A stretch of DNA of 8,407 nt from Candidatus Zixiibacteriota bacterium (GTDB lineage: Bacteria; Zixibacteria; MSB-5A5; SM1-73), in NCBI GenBank assembly GCA_029933635.1, contig JAOZNS010000116.1, forward strand, positions 1 to 8,407. Reading direction: 5' to 3'. The notes under the pieces are model-generated. The model did no database searches. It was given only the letters and a program-made list of their open reading frames with translations, and was not told where the DNA came from. The position numbers were made by a program, and so were the translations under genes. Below, in pieces: positions 1 through 4,935 of this stretch; the first letter of the stretch is position 1, and the number at the start of each line of letters is the position of its first letter.

Positions 1-85
1 ACCAACGAAAAACGCCAACTTCATTCTTAAGATTCTTTTCTGATTGAAATTCCACCCACTGATCTGGAGAAAAGCCTAAATCAAA

Positions 86-159
86 TACCCCCGGGGCGAC
101 TCGAACGCCCGACCCTCTGCTTAGAAGGCAGATGCTCTATCCTGCTGAGCTACGGGGGC
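86..159 (-). tRNA. tRNA-Arg (anticodon TCT)
   Basis: On the minus strand a full cloverleaf can be written: a 7-bp acceptor stem, D-stem GCTC/GAGC, anticodon stem TCTGC/GCAGA closing loop CTTCTAA with anticodon TCT (decodes AGA), a 5-base variable region, and T-stem GGGCG/CGCCC with loop TTCGAGT. The discriminator base is A. The first acceptor pair is a G-U wobble (G1, U72) rather than G-C. No CCA follows the discriminator, so CCA must be added enzymatically. It lies 85 bases downstream of the tRNA-Pro gene on the same strand and is probably co-transcribed with it. Confidence 0.97.
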
Positions 160-167
160 CTGCTCAG

Positions 168-233
168 TTAATAGTTCATAGCATGCTAAAAAATTGAAGA
201 TTTTTATCAGAAACATCTACCATGAACTATTAA
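168..233. repeat. 12-bp inverted repeat in the tRNA spacer
   Basis: Perfect 12-bp arms, TTAATAGTTCAT (168-179) and its complement ATGAACTATTAA (222-233), enclose 42 bases and fill most of the spacer between the two tRNA genes. On the transcribed minus strand this would be an A/U-rich stem-loop between the tRNAs. It could be a processing signal or a small MITE remnant. No U-tract follows, so it does not look like a terminator. Confidence 0.6.
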
Positions 234-244
234 ACCGATTCATC

Positions 245-318
245 TCGGGGTGAGAGGATTTGAACCTCCGACGGCATGGTCCCAAACCATGTGCGCTACC
301 AGGCTGCGCCACACCCCG
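245..318 (-). tRNA. tRNA-Pro (anticodon TGG)
   Basis: The minus strand folds as a cloverleaf: acceptor CGGGGTG/CACCCCG, D-stem GCGC/GCGC, anticodon stem CATGG/CCATG around loop TTTGGGA with anticodon TGG (the proline family tRNA with U at position 34), variable loop of 5, and T-stem GGAGG/CCTCT with loop TTCAAAT. The discriminator is A and no CCA is encoded. It is the first gene of a two-tRNA unit with tRNA-Arg downstream. Confidence 0.97.
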
Positions 319-409
319 ATTATACAATCTTTTAGTTTAGAGGCTTAACCTTCACAAATTATCAAAAGATGCTGTCTGAAGATAGGTTAACCTCAGTAAT
401 TACGCAAAA

Positions 410-437
410 AATATAAACTATATAGGCTGGGTGTCAA
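410..437 (-). promoter_or_regulatory. sigma-70-like promoter of the tRNA pair
   Basis: Reading the minus strand, a perfect -35 box TTGACA (432-437) is followed by a 16-base spacer and TATATT (410-415, five of six consensus bases). Transcription would start near 403, about 85 bases before tRNA-Pro. The leader contains a perfect 10-bp palindrome AGGTTAACCT (384-393) and a related AGGTTAAGCC nearer the tRNA. The box quality and position suit a stable-RNA promoter. Confidence 0.65.
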
Positions 438-508
438 GAAAATTGTCTCGATTCTCAATTGGCGGTTATGTCACGATGGGTGCCAAGCTCTTTTAGCCTT
501 ATTAGCCA

Positions 509-590
509 TAGGTCGGGTTGCGATACCCTCCTTGGCAGAAAAGCTACCCGACATTTCTTATTGTCGGACATCCTTCGGAAGCCCGACCTA
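509..590. repeat. REP-like palindromic element A, copy 1
   Basis: The 82-bp element is bounded by the perfect inverted repeat TAGGTCGGG and CCCGACCTA. Inside are three smaller stems: GGGT/ACCC, CCGACA/TGTCGG and TCC-TTC-GGA. It could therefore extrude as a branched cruciform or fold as a cloverleaf-like RNA. Confidence 0.75.
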
Positions 591-624
591 CCTGCTATAT
601 GCTTAATTCGGATCTCTTAAAAAA

Positions 625-684
625 ACCTCACCCCCTATCTCCCCCTCTCCACAAATGTGGAGAGGGGGACTAAGGGGGAGAGGT
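625..684. repeat. C/G-tract hairpin element B, copy 1
   Basis: A long imperfect palindrome with outer arms ACCTC/GAGGT, middle arms CCCCCT/AGGGGG and an inner 13-bp perfect arm CCCCCTCTCCACA/TGTGGAGAGGGGG. Hairpins of this C-run/G-run type are common as intergenic repeats in many bacteria. Their function is not established, and a bidirectional terminator is possible. Confidence 0.7.
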
Positions 685-701
685 AAAAGAAATTATAGCC
701 A

Positions 702-783
702 TAGGTCGGGTTGCGATACCCTCCTTGGCAGAAAAGCTACCCGACATTTCTTATTGTCGGACATCCTTCGGAAGCCCGACCTA
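702..783. repeat. REP-like palindromic element A, copy 2
   Basis: By eye identical to the copy at 509-590, displaced by 193 bases, with the same TAGGTCGGG/CCCGACCTA ends. Confidence 0.75.
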
Positions 784-817
784 CCTGCTATATGCTTAAT
801 TCGGATCTCTTAAAAAA

Positions 818-877
818 ACCTCACCCCCTATCTCCCCCTCTCCACAAATGTGGAGAGGGGGACTAAGGGGGAGAGGT
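818..877. repeat. C/G-tract hairpin element B, copy 2
   Basis: By eye identical to the hairpin at 625-684. No third B copy exists, because the array is interrupted by the zinc-ribbon gene after the third A element. Confidence 0.7.
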
Positions 878-894
878 AAAAGAAATTATAGCCA

Positions 895-976
895 TAGGTC
901 GGGTTGCGATACCCTCCTTGGCAGGAGAGCTACCCGACATTTCTTATTGTCGGACATCCTTCGGAAGCCCGACCTA
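895..976. repeat. REP-like palindromic element A, copy 3, abutting a gene
   Basis: Same ends as the other copies, with two A-to-G differences at 925 and 927. Its last three bases, CTA at 974-976, are the TAG stop codon of the minus-strand zinc-ribbon gene, so element and gene meet exactly. Confidence 0.75.
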
Positions 977-1165
977 CTTGTAAATTTCATCGTGGTTGCA
1001 TTTGCACACCTGCACGTGTCTTTGTCGAAATTTCCATGAACCTGAGCTTGATTTTATTGAAGTGACGTAGAGGATCGGTTCGATAGCTCCCCCACATTTG
1101 GGGCAGTGCACCACGTGTTTTTCCCTTTTAACTTTATCTGCGAATGTGGTGATTTTTCGAGGCAT
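974..1165 (-). CDS. small zinc-ribbon protein, function unknown
   Basis: This 63-residue protein has CPKC at residues 21-24 and a second pair, CKC, at 53-55 followed by N-H, which together look like a short zinc ribbon. The N-terminus is basic (about seven Lys/Arg in the first 16 residues), and a further cluster of basic residues precedes the second cysteine pair, so nucleic-acid binding is possible but not shown. An AGGAG ribosome site lies 9 bases before the ATG. The gene follows the EamA-type transporter gene on the same strand after 193 bases and has its own candidate promoter. Its stop codon is supplied by repeat element A, so the native C-terminus may once have been different. Zinc-ribbon spacing and a good ribosome site argue that it is real; I cannot assign a family or role. 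Confidence 0.7.
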   Translation of the reverse strand: MPRKITTFADKVKREKHVVHCPKCGGAIEPILYVTSIKSSSGSWKFRQRHVQVCKCNHDEIYK

Positions 1166-1222
1166 AAACCATTCTCCTTTCTATTGGAAATCGTCTTTTC
1201 TTATCACATCTTGATCCCCTCA

Positions 1223-1252
1223 TATATAGCATGGTGAACCTTGTTAGTCCAA
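1223..1252 (-). promoter_or_regulatory. candidate promoter for the zinc-ribbon gene
   Basis: On the minus strand TTGGAC (1247-1252) and TATATA (1223-1228) are separated by 18 bases; shifting the -10 box to CTATAT gives 17. It lies about 60 bases upstream of the ATG at 1165 and 107 bases beyond the transporter stop codon. The match is fair but not strong. Confidence 0.35.
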
Positions 1253-1358
1253 ACCCATCCAAACTTACTATAAAAACGCAACCTGGCAAGATAATTTTTG
1301 ACACAAGACCAAAAAGACCTCAAAATTCCTTCAGACGTTGAGCATGGCGATAAAACCT

Positions 1359-1718
1359 TCATTTTCCTAAAAAGAAGACGCCGATCAGTATTAAAAGAAT
1401 TCCTATCCATTTAAAGGTGGAAAAAGGTTCTGAAAAGATTTGCCAGGAGAAAAGGACTATCAGAACATAACCCAACCCCATCATCAAAGGATAAGCATAG
1501 GATATGTCTATCCGAGATAGCACCACCATATACATGCCAACGCTGGAGACATACGACAGAAGTCCTAAAATAACGAAAGGGGTGGTAAAGATTTTAGGAA
1601 AGCTTATCAGAAGTTGGTCAACCGAGATGATACCAATTTTGTTCATCCCCGCCTTCAGGAAAAGATGACCACAGACGTTCAAAATAATGGCGGAAAAGAT
1701 TAAAATCATTCCAGACAT
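1359..1718 (-). CDS. EamA/SMR-type small membrane transporter (ArnE-like)
   Basis: The 119-residue protein is almost wholly hydrophobic, with four predicted helices near residues 2-22, 47-67, 73-93 and 101-118. Gly17-His-Leu-Phe-Leu-Lys in helix 1, the SRIDISYAYPLM stretch (68-79) opening helix 3, and Ser-Glu97-Pro98 before helix 4 match the single-domain EamA group that includes ArnE/ArnF, subunits proposed to flip undecaprenyl-linked aminoarabinose. SMR drug exporters have similar length and topology. No arn or other lipid-A genes are nearby, so the substrate is open. GAGGAG lies 9 bases before the ATG; a second Met at residue 4 is less well spaced. A promoter with a perfect -35 box lies about 50 bases upstream. 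Proteins of this group usually act as dimers. Confidence 0.8.
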   Translation of the reverse strand: MSGMILIFSAIILNVCGHLFLKAGMNKIGIISVDQLLISFPKIFTTPFVILGLLSYVSSVGMYMVVLSRIDISYAYPLMMGLGYVLIVLFSWQIFSEPFSTFKWIGILLILIGVFFLGK

Positions 1719-1766
1719 GACCGGGGTCTCCTCAATATTTAAAAATCTTATTCAGCCCATTGTGTA

Positions 1767-1794
1767 AATTTAAAATAATCATATGGGATGTCAA
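1767..1794 (-). promoter_or_regulatory. promoter of the EamA-type transporter
   Basis: On the minus strand a perfect TTGACA (1789-1794) is followed after 16 bases by TAAATT (1767-1772, four of six consensus bases). The predicted start is near 1760, leaving a leader of roughly 40 bases that contains the GAGGAG ribosome site. Confidence 0.5.
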
Positions 1795-1976
1795 TACAAA
1801 ACAACGAACATTTAGACTAAACAAAAAAAGCAAACACCTTTATATCTTTCTCACTTGTCTATCCGCTTGCCAATCTTTAACGGTGTGGGATCTTTCTATG
1901 GCACAAATTTGATTCCGGCGCAGACTTTCAAGCAAAATCGAACATTACCAAACGTGGAAAGCAATTCAAAAATTAG

Positions 1977-2006
1977 TTGACAAGATTGCATAAACGATTG
2001 TAATAT
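1977..2006 (+). promoter_or_regulatory. candidate promoter of the TIR gene
   Basis: A perfect TTGACA (1977-1982), an 18-base spacer and TAATAT (2001-2006, four of six consensus bases) point toward the TIR gene. Transcription would start near 2013, inside the palindrome that begins at 2007. Confidence 0.5.
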
Positions 2007-2022
2007 CTTATATGAATATAAG
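2007..2022. promoter_or_regulatory. 16-bp palindrome, possible operator of the TIR gene
   Basis: CTTATATGAATATAAG is a dyad of two perfect 7-base arms around GA. It touches the proposed -10 box and covers the expected start point, a typical place for a repressor operator. No regulator gene is adjacent. Confidence 0.45.
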
Positions 2023-2094
2023 GGATTTCTGTGAAAAATCTGGCTACAGACAGTAGTCAGGTGTCCCGTGTTCTTGACACTATTTATAGTTGAC

Positions 2095-3021
2095 ATGAAG
2101 AAAAAACTTTTCATAAGCCACGCATCCGAGGACAAAGATGATTTCGTGCGACCGCTGGCAAAAGCGTTGTCAGACGACTTTGACGTATGGTACGATGAGT
2201 ATCAATTAGTAATGGGCGATAGCCTACTAGAGAAAATAAGCAAAGGCTTGTCCACATGCGATTTTGGCGTTGTAATCCTAAGCCAACATTTCTTCGCAAA
2301 GAAATGGACTCAACAAGAATTAAATGGTCTTTTTGCCTTAGAGGAAAGAGACAAGAAGGTCATCTTGCCGGTCTGGAAAGGTATTTCCAACGAAGACGTG
2401 AAAAGGTATTGTCCCATTCTTGCTGATCGTGTGGCTGCAAAAGCCGAGGACGGAGTGGACAATGTTGTCAAAGAGATTAAGAAAGCTGTTATGTTCTTCG
2501 AACGTGGCAGATCAGTCGAGAAGCCGATGCCTGGATTACATAGGTTACGTATGTCTCTTCAGAAGAAGACCGAAAGAGAGCGCTCCAAGCGTATTGTTTG
2601 TTCTCCGCAAGGGGTCTCAATTGTAATGAACGCCGTAAAACAAACCATCGATACGTTGCATGATCAGATCCAGTCCTTGCGTGGGCAGCCGTCTGGCAAA
2701 GGGATTCGCATAGATGGACCGAAAGGTAACACAAACGAATATCAAATTAAAGTTTGGGTGGGACAAATATGTCTTAAGGTGTATTATAGGAACAACGTTA
2801 TTAACAGCGCTATGGATGCACAAATAGAGTTTTTCATATTTCACTCCAAGATTAATTCTTGGGGGCGTATTTCGCAATCTAATGATAGAGAAAGCTACTC
2901 TCCCCACATCGACTTAAATGATAATGTATTGTGGAGATCCAAAGGAGGGCAACTGCTCAGTTTTGTAGAGTTGGTTGATAAATGGTTGGAAAAGTTTTCT
3001 AAAAGGATAGAAAAAAGATGA
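2095..3021 (+). CDS. TIR-domain protein with unrecognised C-terminal domain
   Basis: From the ATG at 2095 the product has 308 residues. Residues 3-130 form a bacterial TIR domain: KLFISHASEDK in strand A and box 1, VWYDE near 31-35, the GVVILS strand (58-63), and W71-T-Q-Q-E75-L, where E75 matches the glutamate that NAD-cleaving TIR enzymes use. The linker and C-terminal half (about 140-308) are soluble. They hold a basic stretch, a helix near 180-197, and a probable beta-rich part rich in aromatic residues (about 205-285), then a terminal helix; I recognise no family. TIR effectors hydrolyse or cyclise NAD, often in antiphage immunity, with the other domain sensing the trigger; that role is inferred here. 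It stands alone, divergent from the transporter and convergent with the redoxin gene. An in-frame GTG at 2068 would add nine residues; ATG is preferred because the TIR fold starts there. Neither start has a good ribosome site. Confidence 0.88.
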   Translation: MKKKLFISHASEDKDDFVRPLAKALSDDFDVWYDEYQLVMGDSLLEKISKGLSTCDFGVVILSQHFFAKKWTQQELNGLFALEERDKKVILPVWKGISNEDVKRYCPILADRVAAKAEDGVDNVVKEIKKAVMFFERGRSVEKPMPGLHRLRMSLQKKTERERSKRIVCSPQGVSIVMNAVKQTIDTLHDQIQSLRGQPSGKGIRIDGPKGNTNEYQIKVWVGQICLKVYYRNNVINSAMDAQIEFFIFHSKINSWGRISQSNDRESYSPHIDLNDNVLWRSKGGQLLSFVELVDKWLEKFSKRIEKR

Positions 3022-3038
3022 GCTGGCTTATGCCAGTT
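3021..3038 (+). terminator. weak hairpin at the end of the TIR gene
   Basis: AGCTGGC and GCCAGTT pair over 7 bp (one G-U) around loop TTAT, beginning at the last base of the TIR stop codon. No U-tract follows, so termination here would be weak or factor-dependent. It lies in the 73-base gap between convergent genes. Confidence 0.3.
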
Positions 3039-3094
3039 ACTCGGACATCATCCACTTGTCAGGTGACCTTGATTACAAAGTGCTTTTAGGTGAG

Positions 3095-3595
3095 TTATCC
3101 TAATCTATCCAGTTCGCTGAGCAGTTCTTTTAGATCTGGCTTTTCGTCGGGTTGAACACAGACTTTTCTGTAGCGAACGATTCCCAGTTTGTCCACAAAG
3201 AAGATGGCGGGATAAACATATTTTCCCTCAGGATGGCTGGCATGCACTCCATATTGCTGGCTCACAGACAGGGCGGGGGGATCGAAGGCTGAGCACTTCT
3301 CATTTTTCAAAATAGGAAACCGGATTTTTTTCTTCTGCTTTATCTTATGAGAGATCCACCTTTCATCCTGGGTGAGCAAAAGCACCTCCGTATCTTTTTG
3401 TTGAAGGTGCTCATAAAGATCATTTAGTTCATCCAACCAATCCAGATAAAATTTGTTCCTTCTTCCTTCACAAAACAGGATCAAAAGATTTTTCCGTCCC
3501 TGAAAATCGGAAAGACTTACCTTTTTACCCTCTGAGTCCTTCAGCACGAAATCGGGCGCAAACATTCCCACCCGCAGTCGGTTTACGTTGTCCAT
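3095..3595 (-). CDS. AhpC/TSA-type redoxin-fold protein without the peroxidatic Cys
   Basis: The 166-residue protein shows a thioredoxin-like redoxin layout: VGMFAPDFVLKDSEGKKVSL (9-28), LSDFQG (28-33), strand NLLILF (36-41), and later VYPAIFFVDKLGIVRYR, typical of the peroxiredoxin/BCP core. In active enzymes the strand is followed by P-x-x-x-T-x-x-C. Here residues 42-50 read CEGRRNKFY, so the expected peroxidatic Cys position holds Tyr50 and the Thr is absent. Cys42 lies at the end of the strand and two further Cys occur later, so another thiol chemistry or a purely structural role is possible. GAGGA lies 7 bases before the ATG. It follows the cupin gene by 37 bases on the same strand, probably one transcript. 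The absence of the Cys is seen; loss of peroxidase activity is inferred. Confidence 0.8.
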   Translation of the reverse strand: MDNVNRLRVGMFAPDFVLKDSEGKKVSLSDFQGRKNLLILFCEGRRNKFYLDWLDELNDLYEHLQQKDTEVLLLTQDERWISHKIKQKKKIRFPILKNEKCSAFDPPALSVSQQYGVHASHPEGKYVYPAIFFVDKLGIVRYRKVCVQPDEKPDLKELLSELDRLG

Positions 3596-3632
3596 ACTTG
3601 GTCCTCAAACAGGATGACGCAGACTTTTAACT

Positions 3633-3965
3633 TCAATAGCTTCCTTTTTCGGCAAATTCGCTTTTAAAGCCCTGTTTCTCAAAAAGCATCACGATCGCTT
3701 TCTTACTGGCTTTCGACTTGTGCCAGCTTTTTCTGGGGACCAAAAAGGCATCTCCCGCCTTCAATTTCACCTTTTCATTATCCGATTCGATTTCGATCTC
3801 CCCAGAGATGACATAGAAAAACTCATCATATGGATGTTTGTGTTTAAGGTAATCCCCTTCAAACAATCCCAGAAATACATGCGATCCATCGACGTTGACT
3901 AAGGGGAAAGGGGTATAAGGTTTTTTGATCTTTTGAGCCTCTTTGAGAACGTCGATCTTAGGCAT
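3633..3965 (-). CDS. single-domain cupin protein
   Basis: This 110-residue protein has a compact cupin_2 barrel. Motif 1 reads H42-K-H44 followed by E48 and G55, and motif 2 reads G71-D, P77 and H82, so all four usual metal ligands (His42, His44, Glu48, His82) are present. Small cupins of this kind bind Fe, Mn, Ni or Zn and may be dioxygenases, isomerases, or sensors; the sequence does not decide. A strong AAAGGAGG site lies about 5 bases before the ATG. It leads a probable two-gene unit with the redoxin-like gene 37 bases downstream, which may hint at an oxidative or thiol-related job. A 14-bp near-palindrome lies about 60 bases upstream. Confidence 0.85.
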   Translation of the reverse strand: MPKIDVLKEAQKIKKPYTPFPLVNVDGSHVFLGLFEGDYLKHKHPYDEFFYVISGEIEIESDNEKVKLKAGDAFLVPRKSWHKSKASKKAIVMLFEKQGFKSEFAEKGSY

Positions 3966-4025
3966 TTAACCCTCCTTTGGAAATGGGTGGCTTATCTTAA
4001 CAGGGTTCAGAAAATGACGGCAGTT

Positions 4026-4039
4026 GTTTCATTTGAAAA
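4026..4039 (-). promoter_or_regulatory. near-palindrome TTTTCAAATGAAAC, copy upstream of the cupin
   Basis: On the minus strand this 14-base site contains the dyad TTTCA-AA-TGAAA and lies 61 bases before the cupin ATG. An identical 14-base copy in the same orientation sits upstream of the glycosylase gene at 4808-4821. A shared operator is possible. Confidence 0.35.
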
Positions 4040-4076
4040 GAGTTTGATGAATCAAGATCCATCGATTGACTGTGCG

Positions 4077-4094
4077 AGGCTGGAAGCCCAGCCT
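4077..4094 (-). terminator. hairpin downstream of the DNA glycosylase gene
   Basis: A perfect 7-bp stem, AGGCTGG/CCAGCCT, with a 4-base loop lies 22 bases past the glycosylase stop codon. No U-run follows on the minus strand, so it is at best a weak terminator or an mRNA-end stabiliser. Confidence 0.35.
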
Positions 4095-4116
4095 GCTTCA
4101 ATGATATCCCTGCAAC

Positions 4117-4785
4117 TCAGACTGAGGTCCTTCCATAGTCACAATTTTCAAACAATACGCAACTTCTACAACGGGGATTTGCCGCCAGGCAGGTGTTTCT
4201 TCCATGTGCAATCAAATTGAGATGGAATTGATAGATCAGACTTTTGGGGAGCAAATCTTCCAAAATCGTTTCTGCATCTTTGGCACTGGCTTTAGGGGGA
4301 ACCAAGCCCAACCTTTTGGAGACCCTTTCCACATGCGTATCCACCGGCATGGCGGGTCTTTTCAAGGAAAAAAGTAAAACGCAGGCTGTAGTTTTTTCTC
4401 CCACCCCCTTGAATTTCTTCAAATAATCTTCGATTCTTTCCGTCCTCCACCTTTTTAAAAATCCCAAATCCAGATTATGATTCTCCTCATATATCTGATT
4501 AAGAACATCTTTAATTCTCCTCGCCTTAATGTTTGCCAGTCCTCCACCCCTTATGGCATCGGCAACCTTCTTTACGCTTGCCTTCCTCACCTGTTCCCAG
4601 GTTTTGAATTTTGATCTTAAGTTGGAATATGCCTTATGGCTGTTATGGTCTGAGGTATTCTGGGAAAGGATCGTAGCGATCAGCTCTGAAAGGGGATCGG
4701 CATGAATTTTCCATTTTTTTCTACCGTAGATTTTTTCTAATTTAAGCGAAATGCTTTGGATTCTTTTTTGCAAATTTATGCTCAT
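4117..4785 (-). CDS. endonuclease III-type DNA glycosylase (HhH-GPD, 4Fe-4S)
   Basis: At 222 residues it matches the usual length of endonuclease III. The core starts with LIATILSQNTSD (35-46). The helix-hairpin-helix is FKGVGEKT (125-132) with Lys131 at the lyase lysine position, and VDTH supplies catalytic Asp149. The C-terminus has C199-x6-C206-x2-C209-x5-C215, the exact 4Fe-4S spacing. The family excises oxidised pyrimidines and nicks abasic sites in base-excision repair in the cytosol. Presence of both Lys and Asp argues for a bifunctional glycosylase/AP lyase. The sequence is divergent from E. coli Nth, so the exact substrate range is uncertain. The nearest Shine-Dalgarno-like AAGAGG is 15 bases from the ATG, which is far; a four-codon frame ending in TAA directly abuts the start. 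It lies between the permease and cupin genes, with 150-base gaps on both sides. Confidence 0.92.
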   Translation of the reverse strand: MSINLQKRIQSISLKLEKIYGRKKWKIHADPLSELIATILSQNTSDHNSHKAYSNLRSKFKTWEQVRKASVKKVADAIRGGGLANIKARRIKDVLNQIYEENHNLDLGFLKRWRTERIEDYLKKFKGVGEKTTACVLLFSLKRPAMPVDTHVERVSKRLGLVPPKASAKDAETILEDLLPKSLIYQFHLNLIAHGRNTCLAANPRCRSCVLFENCDYGRTSV

Positions 4786-4807
4786 TTAAGTCTTTTTCAT
4801 CCTCTTC

Positions 4808-4821
4808 GTTTCATTTGAAAA
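4808..4821 (-). promoter_or_regulatory. near-palindrome TTTTCAAATGAAAC, copy upstream of the glycosylase
   Basis: Same 14 bases and orientation as the copy at 4026-4039, here 22 bases before the glycosylase ATG and just upstream of its distant AAGAGG. At this distance it would lie in the leader or near the start point, compatible with an operator. Confidence 0.35.
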
Positions 4822-4827
4822 TAGAAG

Positions 4828-4850
4828 AAAGCTTCGATCCGGAAGGCTTT
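4828..4850 (-). terminator. possible terminator after the purine permease
   Basis: On the minus strand AAAGCCTTC and GAAGCTTT pair as an 8-bp stem with one bulged C, followed by a pyrimidine-rich CTTCTATTTTC tail. It lies about 85 bases past the permease stop codon and before the glycosylase gene, so it could separate the two transcripts. Confidence 0.3.
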
Positions 4851-4935
4851 AGTTCTTGATGGAATAGTTTTACCTCCGAAGGTGGTTGAATTAATTTATC
4901 GCTCTTCCAGAAAGATTTCTTAAGTTTTTTCCCCA

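Larger units (their letters stand above)
503..978. repeat. 193-bp tandem repeat array, A-B-A-B-A hairpin elements
   Basis: The array begins at 503, 696 and 889, so the period is exactly 193 bases. Units 1 and 2 look identical by eye. The third is cut after its A element and differs from the first two at 925 and 927 (A to G). Each full unit has an 82-bp element A, a 34-bp spacer, a 60-bp hairpin B and a 17-bp spacer. No coding sequence of its own is apparent, and short frames crossing it are chance. The near identity suggests recent duplication, perhaps by recombination between A copies. Confidence 0.9.
1719..2094. other. divergent intergenic region between the transporter and TIR genes
   Basis: This 376-base A/T-rich stretch separates two divergent genes. 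Near the transporter it holds a minus-strand promoter (1767-1794); near the TIR gene it holds a plus-strand promoter (1977-2006) and two palindromes (2007-2022 and 2079-2090). Between about 1795 and 1976 I see no gene, RNA or repeat. Confidence 0.6.

Noticed and set aside
1..85. Open minus-strand frame running off the left edge
   Set aside because: About 27 codons are free of stops but no start or domain can be identified; too short to call a gene.
503..978. CRISPR-like array
   Set aside because: The period is 193 bases, the whole unit is repeated with no unique spacers, and no cas gene is present.
848..1039. Plus-strand frame across the repeat array
   Set aside because: Most of it is encoded by the hairpin elements and their flanks, so it is a by-product of repeat sequence.
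1204..1410. Minus-strand 68-codon frame between the transporter and zinc-ribbon genes
   Set aside because: It overlaps the 3' end of the well-supported transporter gene in another frame, has unconvincing composition, and covers the candidate promoter of the zinc-ribbon gene.
2068..2094. GTG at 2068 as the start of the TIR protein
   Set aside because: It would add nine hydrophobic residues before the TIR fold and has only a weak CAGG upstream; the ATG at 2095 begins exactly at the expected domain edge. It cannot be fully excluded.
1977..3021. A complete Thoeris, CBASS or Argonaute-TIR defence system
   Set aside because: No ThsA/SIR2, cyclase, STING or Argonaute gene is adjacent; the neighbours are a transporter on one side and a redoxin/cupin pair on the other.
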